From positions 3,162,001-3,226,000 of the forward strand of contig NZ_CP049935.1 of NCBI RefSeq assembly GCF_011383005.1: 64,000 nucleotides of DNA. Direction: 5' to 3'. The DNA is from Phycicoccus sp. HDW14 (GTDB taxonomy: Bacteria; Actinomycetota; Actinomycetes; Actinomycetales; Dermatophilaceae). Under the pieces are notes generated by a model. The model had not been told where the DNA came from and did not search any database. It saw nothing but the letters and a program-made list of their open reading frames with translations. The translations under genes were made by a program, and so were the position numbers. Positions within the stretch are counted from its first letter, which is position 1; the number at the start of each line of letters is the position of its first letter. Positions 1 through 7,662 of the stretch are shown here, one piece after another.

Positions 1-988
1 AGAGGTCGGGGCCGGACACGGTCTGGTGGTCGTCGCCGGTGCCGGGCAGGAGGGTGACGTCGTAGTCGGTCTTCGCGGTGCCCACGTCGTAGAGGGCCCA
101 GGGGCCGGAGACGAGCATGCCGATGTTGTCGCTGGCGAACAGCCCGATGGCCTTCTCGGCGGTCTGGTCGAGGTAGACGGACTTGTCCTCGACGGTCATG
201 TCCCGCCAGAACTGGACGGCCTTGACCCCGGCGTCGGAGTTGAACTCGGCGCTCTTCTCGTCGGCGGACAGGATCTGGCCGCCGTTCTGCCACAGCTGGG
301 GCCACAGCGCCCAGGTCGTCCCCTCGCCTCCGGTGACGTCGAACGAGGTGCCGAAGACGTTCTTCGAGGGGTCGCTCAGCTTCTTCGCGGTGGTGCGGAA
401 CTCGTCCCAGGTCATCGTGTCGGTGGGGTAGGGCAGCCCGGCCCGGTCGAAGAGGGTCTTGTTGTAGAAGAGCGCGAGGTTGTCGACGAGGGCGGGGATG
501 CCGATGGTCCGCCCGCCGGGGCTCGCCGTCTCGCGGGCCGCCTCGGAGATCTCGTCCCACTTCACGGCCGGGTCGGCGACCTCGGCGCTGATGTCCAGCG
601 TCTTGCCCGAGGCCCCGAGCTCGCTGGCCCAGGACCCGAAGGCGTAGGAGATGTCGGGGTAGGTGCCGGCGGCGAAGCCCGCGCTGAGCTTCTGGAGCAG
701 GTCGTCGGTGGTCGCGGCACCGGAGGAGGAGCGGATGGTCACGTTGGGGTGCAGGGCGTGGAAGGCGGCGACCTTCTTGTCGAGGATGGCCTGGGCGTCC
801 GCCTCCTGGCCGGTCCACCACGTCAGCTCGACCGGGGCCTTCGGGTCCTCGGCGGTGATCGGTGCGGCCGTCCCCGCCGGACCGGTCTTCGTCGGCTCGG
901 GGTCGACCCCCGCGCAGCCGGCGAGGGCCACGGAGGCGACCGCCGCGAGGACGAGGGCGACGCGTCGGTTCCTGCGGGGGACGGCCAT
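1..988 (-). CDS. Sugar ABC transporter substrate-binding lipoprotein (3' end off window)
   Basis: The ATG at 988 begins a lipoprotein signal: basic MAVPRRNRR, a hydrophobic stretch, then the lipobox LAGC with the lipidated Cys near residue 24. The mature part opens with VELTWWTGQ and carries FYNKTLFDRAGL and TMTWDEF motifs, all typical of family 1 solute-binding proteins that deliver oligosaccharides to CUT1-type ABC importers. The frame stays open to base 1, so about 329 residues are visible and the C-terminus lies outside the window. It is transcribed after the SIS isomerase, 63 bp downstream. The permease genes expected next would lie beyond the left edge. The family call is firm; the ligand is unknown. 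Confidence 0.93.
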   Translation of the reverse strand, partial: MAVPRRNRRVALVLAAVASVALAGCAGVDPEPTKTGPAGTAAPITAEDPKAPVELTWWTGQEADAQAILDKKVAAFHALHPNVTIRSSSGAATTDDLLQKLSAGFAAGTYPDISYAFGSWASELGASGKTLDISAEVADPAVKWDEISEAARETASPGGRTIGIPALVDNLALFYNKTLFDRAGLPYPTDTMTWDEFRTTAKKLSDPSKNVFGTSFDVTGGEGTTWALWPQLWQNGGQILSADEKSAEFNSDAGVKAVQFWRDMTVEDKSVYLDQTAEKAIGLFASDNIGMLVSGPWALYDVGTAKTDYDVTLLPGTGDDHQTVSGPDL

Positions 989-1051
989 GGCGTGCTCCTT
1001 GCTCGGGATGCTGGGGATGCTCGGGGTGCTCGGGTCTGCGACGGGCTCGGG

Positions 1052-1964
1052 TCAGGCGGTGGGGAGGCGTCGAGCACGACGCTGCGGGTCAGGTGGCGCG
1101 GGGCGTCGGGGTCCAGGCCCCGCAGGGTCGCGAGGTCGAGGGCCAGGCGCTGGGCGAGGACGAGCTCGACGAGGGGGTCGTGGGTCGACTCGCGCACGGT
1201 GGCGCCCACGGCGCGCACGTCGTCGGCGAGACCGCTCGGGTCGGGCCGAGCAGCCACACGTGGCTCGAGGGGCCGGCGACCGCGACGGGGCCGTGCCGGT
1301 AGTCGAGGGCGGGGTAGCTCTCGGCCCAGGCCTGCGCGGCCTCGCGGATCTTCAGGGCGGCCTCGTCGGCCAGGCCCTGGCACCAGCCGCGGCCGAGGTA
1401 GACGAAGTGCTCGAGCCCCCGGGGGTCCGGGCGGTCGACGTCCAGTGCCGCACCGCACGCCCCGGGGAGGTGGCGCACGTCCTCGCCGAAGGCTGCGCGG
1501 CCGAGGACCAGCACGCTCGTCGGGAAGCGGGTCTGGACGACCGAGCGCTCGTCGGCGCCGGCGAGCACGACCACCTCGTCGGCGAGGCGTTCGGCGGGCA
1601 TCCCCGGCACGGCGGTGACGACGACGAGGTGGGCGCGGCCGCGGAAGGCCTCCATCGCCTCGAGGACCTCGGTCGTCGTGCCCGAGCGGGTCACGGCGAC
1701 GACCCGGTCGTAGCCGCGGGTGGCGGGCGGCAGCTCGGAGGCGTAGGCCCAGTCGCTCTCGCCGAGACCGGCGGCCTCGCGCAGGACCGCGAGCGAGTGC
1801 GCGACGAAGGCCGAGGTGCCGCAGCCGATGAAGAGGACGCGGTCGCCGGGCGCGGCGAGCGGGGTCCGCACGTCGGCGCCGAGCTCCAGCACCTCCTGCC
1901 ACACGGCGGGCTGGCTCTCGATCTCGGCCCGGGTGAGGGCACCTGCGGTGGGGGACGTCGTCAT
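1052..1964 (-). CDS. SIS-domain sugar isomerase/deaminase (two frameshifts as sequenced)
   Basis: The protein starts MTTSPTAGALT and carries the SIS-fold nucleotide/sugar-phosphate motif FIGCGTSAFVAHSL followed by VTRSGTTTEVLEA, as in the isomerase half of GlmS and in AgaS/FrlB-like enzymes that isomerise or deaminate phosphosugars. The frame breaks near 1243-1247 (LLGP|DPSGLADDV) and again at the G4 run 1061-1064. One extra base at each restores a protein of about 304 residues ending near 1052. It is divergent from the amidohydrolase and upstream of the sugar-binding lipoprotein. With the neighbouring kinase and aldolase it probably processes a phosphorylated (amino)sugar. The exact substrate is not readable. 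Confidence 0.85.
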
Positions 1965-2034
1965 GGGCACCCATGGTGCTGACGCCGAGCGCCCCGGGCG
2001 CGGTTCGATCAGTCGACCTGCGCGCTCGATCGGG

Positions 2035-2050
2035 CCGGTTGCGCGTTTCC
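2035..2050 (+). promoter_or_regulatory. Candidate operator, copy 1
   Basis: CCGGTTGCGCGTTTCC lies in the divergent promoter region between the SIS gene and the amidohydrolase, 35 bp before the latter's GTG. It matches 15 of 16 bases with 4565-4580, in the other divergent promoter region of the same sugar locus. The DeoR-family protein encoded at 4621 is the natural candidate binder; that link is inference. Confidence 0.55.
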
Positions 2051-2084
2051 GCGCCACCCCGGCGTCAGGCGGCACGCTGGCCGG

Positions 2085-3137
2085 GTGAGCGACCTGCCGC
2101 TGCGGGACTACCGCCCCCGCGACCGCCTGACCCGGACCCGCACCGAGGTCGGACGTCCCCCGGTGCCGGCCGTCGACGTGCACAACCACCTGGGCACCTG
2201 GCTGTCGGACGACGGGGGCTGGCTCGTCCCCTCGGTGACCGACCTCCTGACCACCCTCGACGACGTCGGCGTCGAGCGGGTCGTCAACCTCGACGGCCGC
2301 TGGGGCGCCGAGCTCGAGGCCAACCTCGAGCGCTACGACCGGGCCCACCCCGGACGCTTCGCGACGTTCTGCCACGTCGACTGGCGCGCGCTGGCCGCCG
2401 ACGACGACGGGCGCGCACTGGTCGCCGACCTCGACGCCTCGGTTGCGGCCGGGGCGCGGGGCCTGAAGATCTGGAAGGACCTCGGGCTCGCGGTCCGCGA
2501 CGCGCAGGGGCGCCTGGTCCGTCCCGACGACGACCGGGTGGTCCGGGTGGTGGAGCGCGCCGGCGAGCACGGCATCCCGGTCCTCGTGCACACCGCCGAT
2601 CCCGTCGCGTTCTTCGACCCCGTCGACGCGTCGAACGAGCGGCTCGAGGAGCTGGGTGCCCAGCCGGACTGGTGGTTCGGCGACCGCACCCGCCATCCGT
2701 CCTTCGAGGACCTGATGGCCTCCCTCGAGGCGCTGGTGGCCGCCTGCCCGGGCACGACCGTCATCGGCGCGCACGTCGGCTGCCACGCCGAGGACCTCGC
2801 CGCCGTCGGCCGGATGATGGACGCGTACCCGACCTTCCACGCCGACCTCGGCGGACGGCTCGCCGAGATCGGGCGCCAGCCGCGCGCCTTCGCCCGGCTC
2901 GTGGCCGAGCACCCCGACCGCATCCTCTTCGGCACCGACGCCTACCCGCCCGAGCCGCAGGCCTACCGCAACCTCTACCGGTTCCTCGAGACCGACGACG
3001 AGCACTGGCCGTACGAGGGCGCCGACGACGAGGCCGAGCCCGGGTCCCAGGGACGCTGGCGCGTGTCCGGCGCCGCCCTGCCGCCCGAGGTCCTGCCGGC
3101 GATCTACCGCGACAACGCGCTGCGCCTCGGCCTCTGA
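2085..3137 (+). CDS. Amidohydrolase family 2 metal-dependent hydrolase
   Basis: The protein is 350 residues from a GTG start. The metal-binding HxH is DVHNHLG (H33, H35), a second His lies in GAHVGCHAED, and the C-terminal metal Asp lies in LFGTDAYPP. This is the order of the TIM-barrel amidohydrolase-2 family (ACMSD-like lactonases, decarboxylases and deacylases). It sits in the sugar locus, divergent from the SIS gene, where a lactonase or N-deacylase role would fit. The substrate cannot be told from sequence. The stop is followed by the (GTCAG)6 repeat and then the convergent GH4 gene. Confidence 0.88.
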   Translation: MSDLPLRDYRPRDRLTRTRTEVGRPPVPAVDVHNHLGTWLSDDGGWLVPSVTDLLTTLDDVGVERVVNLDGRWGAELEANLERYDRAHPGRFATFCHVDWRALAADDDGRALVADLDASVAAGARGLKIWKDLGLAVRDAQGRLVRPDDDRVVRVVERAGEHGIPVLVHTADPVAFFDPVDASNERLEELGAQPDWWFGDRTRHPSFEDLMASLEALVAACPGTTVIGAHVGCHAEDLAAVGRMMDAYPTFHADLGGRLAEIGRQPRAFARLVAEHPDRILFGTDAYPPEPQAYRNLYRFLETDDEHWPYEGADDEAEPGSQGRWRVSGAALPPEVLPAIYRDNALRLGL

Positions 3138-3160
3138 CCCGCGGCGTCGGTCCCGGTCCG

Positions 3161-3190
3161 GTCAGGTCAGGTCAGGTCAGGTCAGGTCAG
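3161..3190. repeat. (GTCAG)6 short tandem repeat
   Basis: Six perfect tandem copies of GTCAG lie between the convergent amidohydrolase and GH4 genes. The last copy contains the GH4 stop codon (TCA on the plus strand at 3187-3189). The repeats place successive TGA triplets on the minus strand just past the end of the gene, in shifting frames. Confidence 0.95.
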
Positions 3191-4494
3191 ACGGTGACCC
3201 GGGCGCGGGCCCACTCGGGCAGCAGGTCGCCGTGGGCCTCGACGAGGGCGTCGCACATCGCGAAGACGTCGTCGACGGCCAGCGTGGCCGAGGTGTTCGG
3301 GTCGACCATGACCGCCCGGCGGATCATCAGCGGGTCCTCGTCGAGGGCGGCCCGCACGGTCAGGCCCGCGACGTCGAGGAACGCGTGGTTGAGCGCCGCG
3401 CACTGGGGCGGCAGCGCACCCATCGGCTGCGGGTGGATGCCGGAGGCGTCGACGGTGCACGGCACCTCGACGCACGCACCCTCCGGGAGGTTGTCGACCA
3501 GCCCGCGGTTCGGCACGTTGCCGTGGATGGTGACCTCGTCGCCGAGCGTCATCGCCCGGATCACCTGCGGGGCGTACTCGGCGACCTCCTCGGGCAGGTC
3601 GAGGTCGCCCCCGGCGTCGAGGACCTCGCGGGTGTGGTCGTACTCGCGGACGTTGTCCTCGCTGATGCCGAGGTAGTCGCCGACGGGGATGCGCAGCCGC
3701 TCGACCTCGGCGTCGTCGTGGAGGTACCAGGGGACGTACTCGCTGGAGTGCTCGCTCGTCTCGGTGGGGTACCAGCCGAGCCTCCGGAACATGTCGACGC
3801 GCACCCGGCGACGCAGCTCGGGGTCGGCGGCCACGCGCTCTCGCAGGCGCGGGTAGAGGTCGGCGCCGCGGTGGCTCCACTCCAGCAGCCAGGCCTGGTG
3901 GTTGACGCCCGCGGCGCGGTAGTCCACCTCCTCGACCGGCACACCGAGCAGCTCGCAGAGGTCGTGCACCGTCCAGTACACGCTGTGGCACAGCCCGACC
4001 GAGCGCACCTGGGGTGCCGTCTCGGACAGCCACCACATGTTCATGGCCATCGGGTTCGTGTAGTTGAGCAGGTGGGCGTCGGGGCAGACTCGGGTCATGT
4101 CCTCGGCGATCACGCTGAGCACCGGGAAGGTCCGCAGCGCGCGGAACACCCCGCCCACCCCGAGCGTGTCGCCGATGGTCTGGCGCACCCCGAACCGGGC
4201 CGGCACCTCGAAGTCGGTGCGGGTGGCCCCGATACCGCCGACCTGCACCATGTTGACGACGAAGTCCGCCCCGTCGAGGGCCGCTGCCCTGTCGGTCGAC
4301 GCGGTGACGGTCGGTGCGGTGCCGGTGCGGGAAGCGAGGTGCTCGGCCGTGCGCCGGGCCGTCTCGAGGCGCTGGTCGTCGACGTCGTGGAGGGAGACCT
4401 CCACCTCGGCGAGCTCGGGGACGCGGAGGAGGTCGTGGAGCAGCTGACGGGTGAAGACGACGCTCCCGGCGCCGACGAACGCGATGCGGGTCAT
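3187..4494 (-). CDS. GH4 family glycosidase (alpha-galactosidase / 6-phospho-beta-glucosidase type)
   Basis: The protein is 435 residues. It begins with a Rossmann NAD site, IAFVGAGSVVF. GH4 enzymes hydrolyse glycosides by an oxidation-elimination route needing NAD and Mn2+. The Mn-binding Cys and His are visible at C169 (GLCHS) and H199 (GVNHQAW), and LLNYTNPMAM is also conserved in the family. The catalytic equipment looks intact. It is divergent from the DeoR regulator and convergent with the amidohydrolase. MelA-like alpha-galactosidase is the best single guess, since a tagatose-bisphosphate-type aldolase lies in the same locus. GH4 specificity is notoriously broad, so the substrate is uncertain. 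Confidence 0.92.
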   Translation of the reverse strand: MTRIAFVGAGSVVFTRQLLHDLLRVPELAEVEVSLHDVDDQRLETARRTAEHLASRTGTAPTVTASTDRAAALDGADFVVNMVQVGGIGATRTDFEVPARFGVRQTIGDTLGVGGVFRALRTFPVLSVIAEDMTRVCPDAHLLNYTNPMAMNMWWLSETAPQVRSVGLCHSVYWTVHDLCELLGVPVEEVDYRAAGVNHQAWLLEWSHRGADLYPRLRERVAADPELRRRVRVDMFRRLGWYPTETSEHSSEYVPWYLHDDAEVERLRIPVGDYLGISEDNVREYDHTREVLDAGGDLDLPEEVAEYAPQVIRAMTLGDEVTIHGNVPNRGLVDNLPEGACVEVPCTVDASGIHPQPMGALPPQCAALNHAFLDVAGLTVRAALDEDPLMIRRAVMVDPNTSATLAVDDVFAMCDALVEAHGDLLPEWARARVTV

Positions 4495-4564
4495 GCGGGC
4501 GATGGTTCCCGCCGCGGCGGGTTGCGGTACCGATCCGCACGCTCGTCCTGACCGGATGCGCAGC

Positions 4565-4580
4565 CCGGTTGAGCGTTTCC
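4565..4580 (+). promoter_or_regulatory. Candidate operator, copy 2
   Basis: CCGGTTGAGCGTTTCC lies between the divergent GH4 and DeoR genes, 40 bp before the first ATG of the regulator. It differs from 2035-2050 at one position. It is a plausible autoregulatory and locus-wide site for the DeoR protein; no footprint evidence is available. Confidence 0.55.
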
Positions 4581-4620
4581 CCGACCATCCGCGCAGCGCG
4601 TGGTGCACTGACGCCCGATC

Positions 4621-5430
4621 ATGGACGTCATGACCTCGCTCCCCGCCACCCCGCGCGCCCAGGTGTCCGACCGCCGGACCTCCCGGCTCGCGGCGATCCT
4701 CGCGCTGCTCACCGAGCGCGGCACGGTGTCGGTCGTCGAGCTGGCCGACGAGCTCGAGGTGTCCCACGCCTCGCTGCGCCGCGACCTCGCGGTGCTCGAG
4801 GCCCAGGACCTGCTCAAGCGCGTCCACGGCGGCGCCACCTGCCGGGTGCTGGCCGGTGAGCTGCCGGTGCGCTACCGCGACGGCCAGCGCCGCGACGCCA
4901 AGGCGCGCATCGCCGCCGCCTGCGTCGAGGCCATCCCCCGGCGCGCGATGGCCCTGGCCATCTCCGGGGGCACGACGACCACCGAGGTCGCGCGCCGGCT
5001 GCACGACCGCAGCGAGCTGACCGTCGTCACCAACGCGGTGAACATCGCCACCGAGCTCGCGACGAGCCCCCGGCTGCGGGTGGTCATCGCGGGCGGGACG
5101 ATGCGTTCGGAGAGCTACGAGGCCGTCGGCGCCTGGACCGAACGGTTCATCGAGGGGCTGAACTTCGGCATCACCGTCATGGGTGTCGACGGCATCTCGG
5201 TCGCCGGCGGGCTGACGACGCACGACGCGGTCGAGGCCCGCACCGACCAGAAGATGGCCGAGCGCTCGCAGCGGCTCTTCGTCGTCGCCGACGCCAGCAA
5301 GATCGGGCGGGTCGTCTTCTCGCCGATCGTGCCGGCCTCACGCGTCTCCATGCTGTTCACCGAGGTCGGGGCACCGGCCGACGAGGTCGCCCGGCTGCGG
5401 GCGGCGGGCGTGGAGGTCCACCTCGTATGA
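4621..5430 (+). CDS. DeoR/GlpR family transcriptional regulator
   Basis: The protein is 269 residues. An N-terminal winged helix (RLAAILALLTERGTVSVVEL, then SHASLRRDLAVLE, about residues 17-65) is followed by the DeoR-C sugar-phosphate sensor fold with AISGGTTTTEVARRL and the late KIGRVVFSP motif. Members usually repress sugar operons and respond to a phosphorylated intermediate. The start may be 4621 or the in-frame ATG at 4630. Its stop overlaps the kinase start (ATGA at 5427), so regulator and kinase are translationally coupled. It probably controls the whole 1-7293 locus through the shared 16-bp motif. Confidence 0.95.
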   Translation: MDVMTSLPATPRAQVSDRRTSRLAAILALLTERGTVSVVELADELEVSHASLRRDLAVLEAQDLLKRVHGGATCRVLAGELPVRYRDGQRRDAKARIAAACVEAIPRRAMALAISGGTTTTEVARRLHDRSELTVVTNAVNIATELATSPRLRVVIAGGTMRSESYEAVGAWTERFIEGLNFGITVMGVDGISVAGGLTTHDAVEARTDQKMAERSQRLFVVADASKIGRVVFSPIVPASRVSMLFTEVGAPADEVARLRAAGVEVHLV

Positions 5431-6370
5431 CCGAGCCGCTCGACGTCCTCGTCCTCGGCGAGGCCAACCCCGACCTCGTGCTGCGGGGCGACGTCGTGCC
5501 CCGCTTCGGGCAGTCCGAGCAGCTGCTCGAGCACGCCGAGCTCGTCCTCGGGGGTCCGGGGCCATCACCGCGCACGCGCTGGCCCGGCTCGGGATGCGCG
5601 TCGGCCTGCTCGCCGCGGTCGGTGACGACGTCTTCGGCGCCGAGACCCTCCGGCTGCTGCGCGAGGGTGGCGTCGACTGCTCGCGCGTCGAGGTCGGGCC
5701 CGAACCGACCGGGCTGTCGGTCGTGCTCTCGGACGGCCCGTCCCGCGCCACCCTCACCCTCGTCGGCGCCATCGACTCCCCGGCCCCGTCGTGGCACTCA
5801 CCGGCGGACGTGCCGCCGGCCCGGCACGTGCACGTCTCGTCCTTCTTCCTCCAGCGCCGTCGGGCGGCCGCCCTGCCCCGGCTCCTGCCCCTCGTGCGCG
5901 CCGCGGGGGCGACAATCTCGCTCGACACCAACCTCGACCCGTCCGGCCGCTACCCGGGGCTGGCCGAGGTGCTGCCGTTCGTCGACCTCCTGCTGCCCAA
6001 CGCGCAGGAGTGCCTGGCCTCGGCGGCGGCGCTCGGCGGGTCGGTCGGTGCCGACCTCGAGTCGGCGGCCCGGACCCTCGCCGCGGCCGGCCCGACCGTC
6101 GTCGTCAAGGACGGGGCGGAGGGGGCCCTGCTCGTGGGGCCGGACCGGGTCCTGCGCGAGCCCGGCACGCCGGTGGTCCCCGTCGACACCACCGGCGCCG
6201 GCGACACCTTCGACGCCGCCTTCGTCGCCGCGCTGCTCGAAGGTCGCGGTGAGGCCGAGGCGCTGCTCCGGGCCTGCGCCGCGGGAGCCCTCTCGACGCT
6301 CCACACCGGTGGCACGGCCGGCCAGCCGACCGCCGAGGAGCTGCTCGCCGCGTCGTCCCGGTCCGCCTGA
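5427..6370 (+). CDS. PfkB-family carbohydrate kinase (frameshift as sequenced)
   Basis: This is a ribokinase-superfamily enzyme of about 314 residues. The N-terminus (LDVLVLGEANPDLVLRGDV) and body (MRVGLLAAVGDDVFGAETL) are in different frames. Adding one G to the G5 run at 5550-5554 joins them as LGGSGAITAHALARLG, the family's first signature. The C-terminal signature DTTGAGDTFDAAF holds the catalytic Asp and anion hole. It should phosphorylate a ketose or ketose phosphate (1- or 6-phosphofructokinase or tagatose-6-phosphate kinase type) to feed the aldolase 71 bp downstream. The start overlaps the regulator stop. Confidence 0.9.
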
Positions 6371-6441
6371 CCCCTTCGCTCGACCCACTCGTCCCCCACG
6401 ACCCGCTCGCCCACCGACCCGTTCCCCGGAGGTCCACGCCC

Positions 6442-7293
6442 ATGCCGCTCACCACGACCGCCGACCTCGTCGGGTCCGCCGCCTCGGCCGGGCGCGCGGT
6501 GCTCGCGTTCAACGTCGTCACCCTCGAGCAGGTCGAGGGGGTGCTCGCCGGGGCCGAGCGGGCGGGGCATCCGGTCATCCTCCAGGTGAGCGAGAACGCC
6601 GTCGCCTTCCACGGCGGACGGGTGGGCGCCCTCGCGGCCGCCTGCCGGGCCGTGGCCGAGGACTCGGGCGCCCGCGCCTCCCTCCACCTCGACCACGCGA
6701 CGGACCTCGACCTCGTGGCCTCCGCTGCGGCGCACGGGTTCTCGTCGGTGATGGTCGACGCCAGCCGGTTGCCGCACGACGAGAACGTCGCCGTGACGGC
6801 CCGGGCGACCCGCGCGCTGCACGAGGAGGGTCTGTTCATCGAGGCCGAGCTCGGGGAGGTCGGCGGCAAGGACGGGGCGCACGCGCCGGGGGTCCGCACC
6901 GACCCCGGTGAGGCGGCCGCGTTCGTCGTCGCGACCGGTGTCGACGCGCTGGCCGTGGCCGTCGGCAGCAGCCACGCGATGGCCACGCGCACCGCCCGCC
7001 TCGACCACGACCTCGTCGCCCGGCTGCACGATGCCGTCCCCGTCCCGCTGGTCCTCCACGGCTCCAGCGGCGTGCCCGCCGACGAGCTGCGGCGGGCCGT
7101 CGCCGCCGGCATGACGAAGGTCAACGTCGGCACCCTCCTCGGGCAGGCGTTCACCGCGGCCGTCCGGGAACGCCTGGCCGCCGACCCGTCCGCGACCGAC
7201 CCGAGGCGGTACCTTCGGGAGGCGCGGGACGCCGTCGCCGACGCTGTCGTCACGACCCTCGGCGAGGTCCACGGGGACGCCCCGACGGGCTGA
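6442..7293 (+). CDS. Class II fructose/tagatose-bisphosphate aldolase family protein
   Basis: The protein is 283 residues. It has the zinc aldolase motifs LHLDHATD (catalytic D84, Zn-binding H85), EAELGEVGG, a later Zn-ligand His in GSSHAMA, the phosphate-binding LHGSSG and KVNVGT. The family (FbaA, GatY/KbaY, IolJ) cleaves ketose bisphosphates to glyceraldehyde-3-phosphate and dihydroxyacetone phosphate. A GGAGG ribosome site lies about 10 bp before the ATG. Its place after a PfkB kinase argues for a peripheral sugar pathway such as tagatose or an amino-sugar derivative, not central glycolysis. Confidence 0.9.
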   Translation: MPLTTTADLVGSAASAGRAVLAFNVVTLEQVEGVLAGAERAGHPVILQVSENAVAFHGGRVGALAAACRAVAEDSGARASLHLDHATDLDLVASAAAHGFSSVMVDASRLPHDENVAVTARATRALHEEGLFIEAELGEVGGKDGAHAPGVRTDPGEAAAFVVATGVDALAVAVGSSHAMATRTARLDHDLVARLHDAVPVPLVLHGSSGVPADELRRAVAAGMTKVNVGTLLGQAFTAAVRERLAADPSATDPRRYLREARDAVADAVVTTLGEVHGDAPTG

Positions 7294-7322
7294 CCGGCCG
7301 GCCCGCTCCCCGAGTCGCGTCC

Positions 7323-7343
7323 CATACCCCACAGGGGTATGGT
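7323..7343. promoter_or_regulatory. CsoR-type copper operator
   Basis: This is a perfect 9-bp inverted repeat with a 3-bp spacer, CCATACCCC-ACA-GGGGTATGG, ending 6 bp before the csoR ATG. G-tract palindromes with TACCCC/GGGGTA arms are the recognised class of CsoR binding sites. The position would block transcription of csoR and copA in low copper. Confidence 0.85.
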
Positions 7344-7349
7344 GGAGGC

Positions 7350-7661
7350 ATGAGCGCGAGCACCCCCGCACCCCCGGCCACCCCGGGCTACTCCGACACC
7401 AAGGAGGCCCACCTCAAGCGGCTGCGTCGCATCGAGGGCCAGGTGCGCGGCATCGCGCGGATGGTCGAGGAGGACACCTACTGCATCGACGTCCTCACCC
7501 AGGTCAGCGCCGCGACCCGGGCCCTGCAGGCCGTCAGCCTCGGGCTGCTCGAGGAGCACGTCACGCACTGCGTCGTCGACGCGGCGCGCGAGTCCGACGA
7601 GGCCGCGGCCGTCAAGGTCGACGAGGTGCTCGCCGCCGTCACCCGGCTCGTGAGGAGCTGA
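7350..7661 (+). CDS. csoR: Copper-sensing transcriptional repressor CsoR
   Basis: The protein is 103 residues of the all-helical DUF156 family. HLKRLRRIEGQVRGIARM is the DNA-binding helix region. The Cu(I) ligands Cys-His-Cys are visible as YCIDVL and EEHVTHC. CsoR leaves DNA when Cu(I) binds, derepressing efflux. It is followed after 1 bp by a copper ATPase, which supports CsoR over the related nickel or formaldehyde sensors RcnR and FrmR. Confidence 0.93.
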   Translation: MSASTPAPPATPGYSDTKEAHLKRLRRIEGQVRGIARMVEEDTYCIDVLTQVSAATRALQAVSLGLLEEHVTHCVVDAARESDEAAAVKVDEVLAAVTRLVRS

Positions 7662-7662
7662 C

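Noticed and set aside
1089..3005. A 638-codon minus-strand gene opposite the amidohydrolase
   Set aside because: Only its last 290 codons (the SIS gene) have conserved motifs. The part opposite the amidohydrolase is repetitive Val/Gly/Arg without homology signs.
5427..6370. Programmed ribosomal frameshifting
   Set aside because: No slippery heptamer or common stimulatory structure is seen, and the events are in unrelated genes at simple G or C runs.
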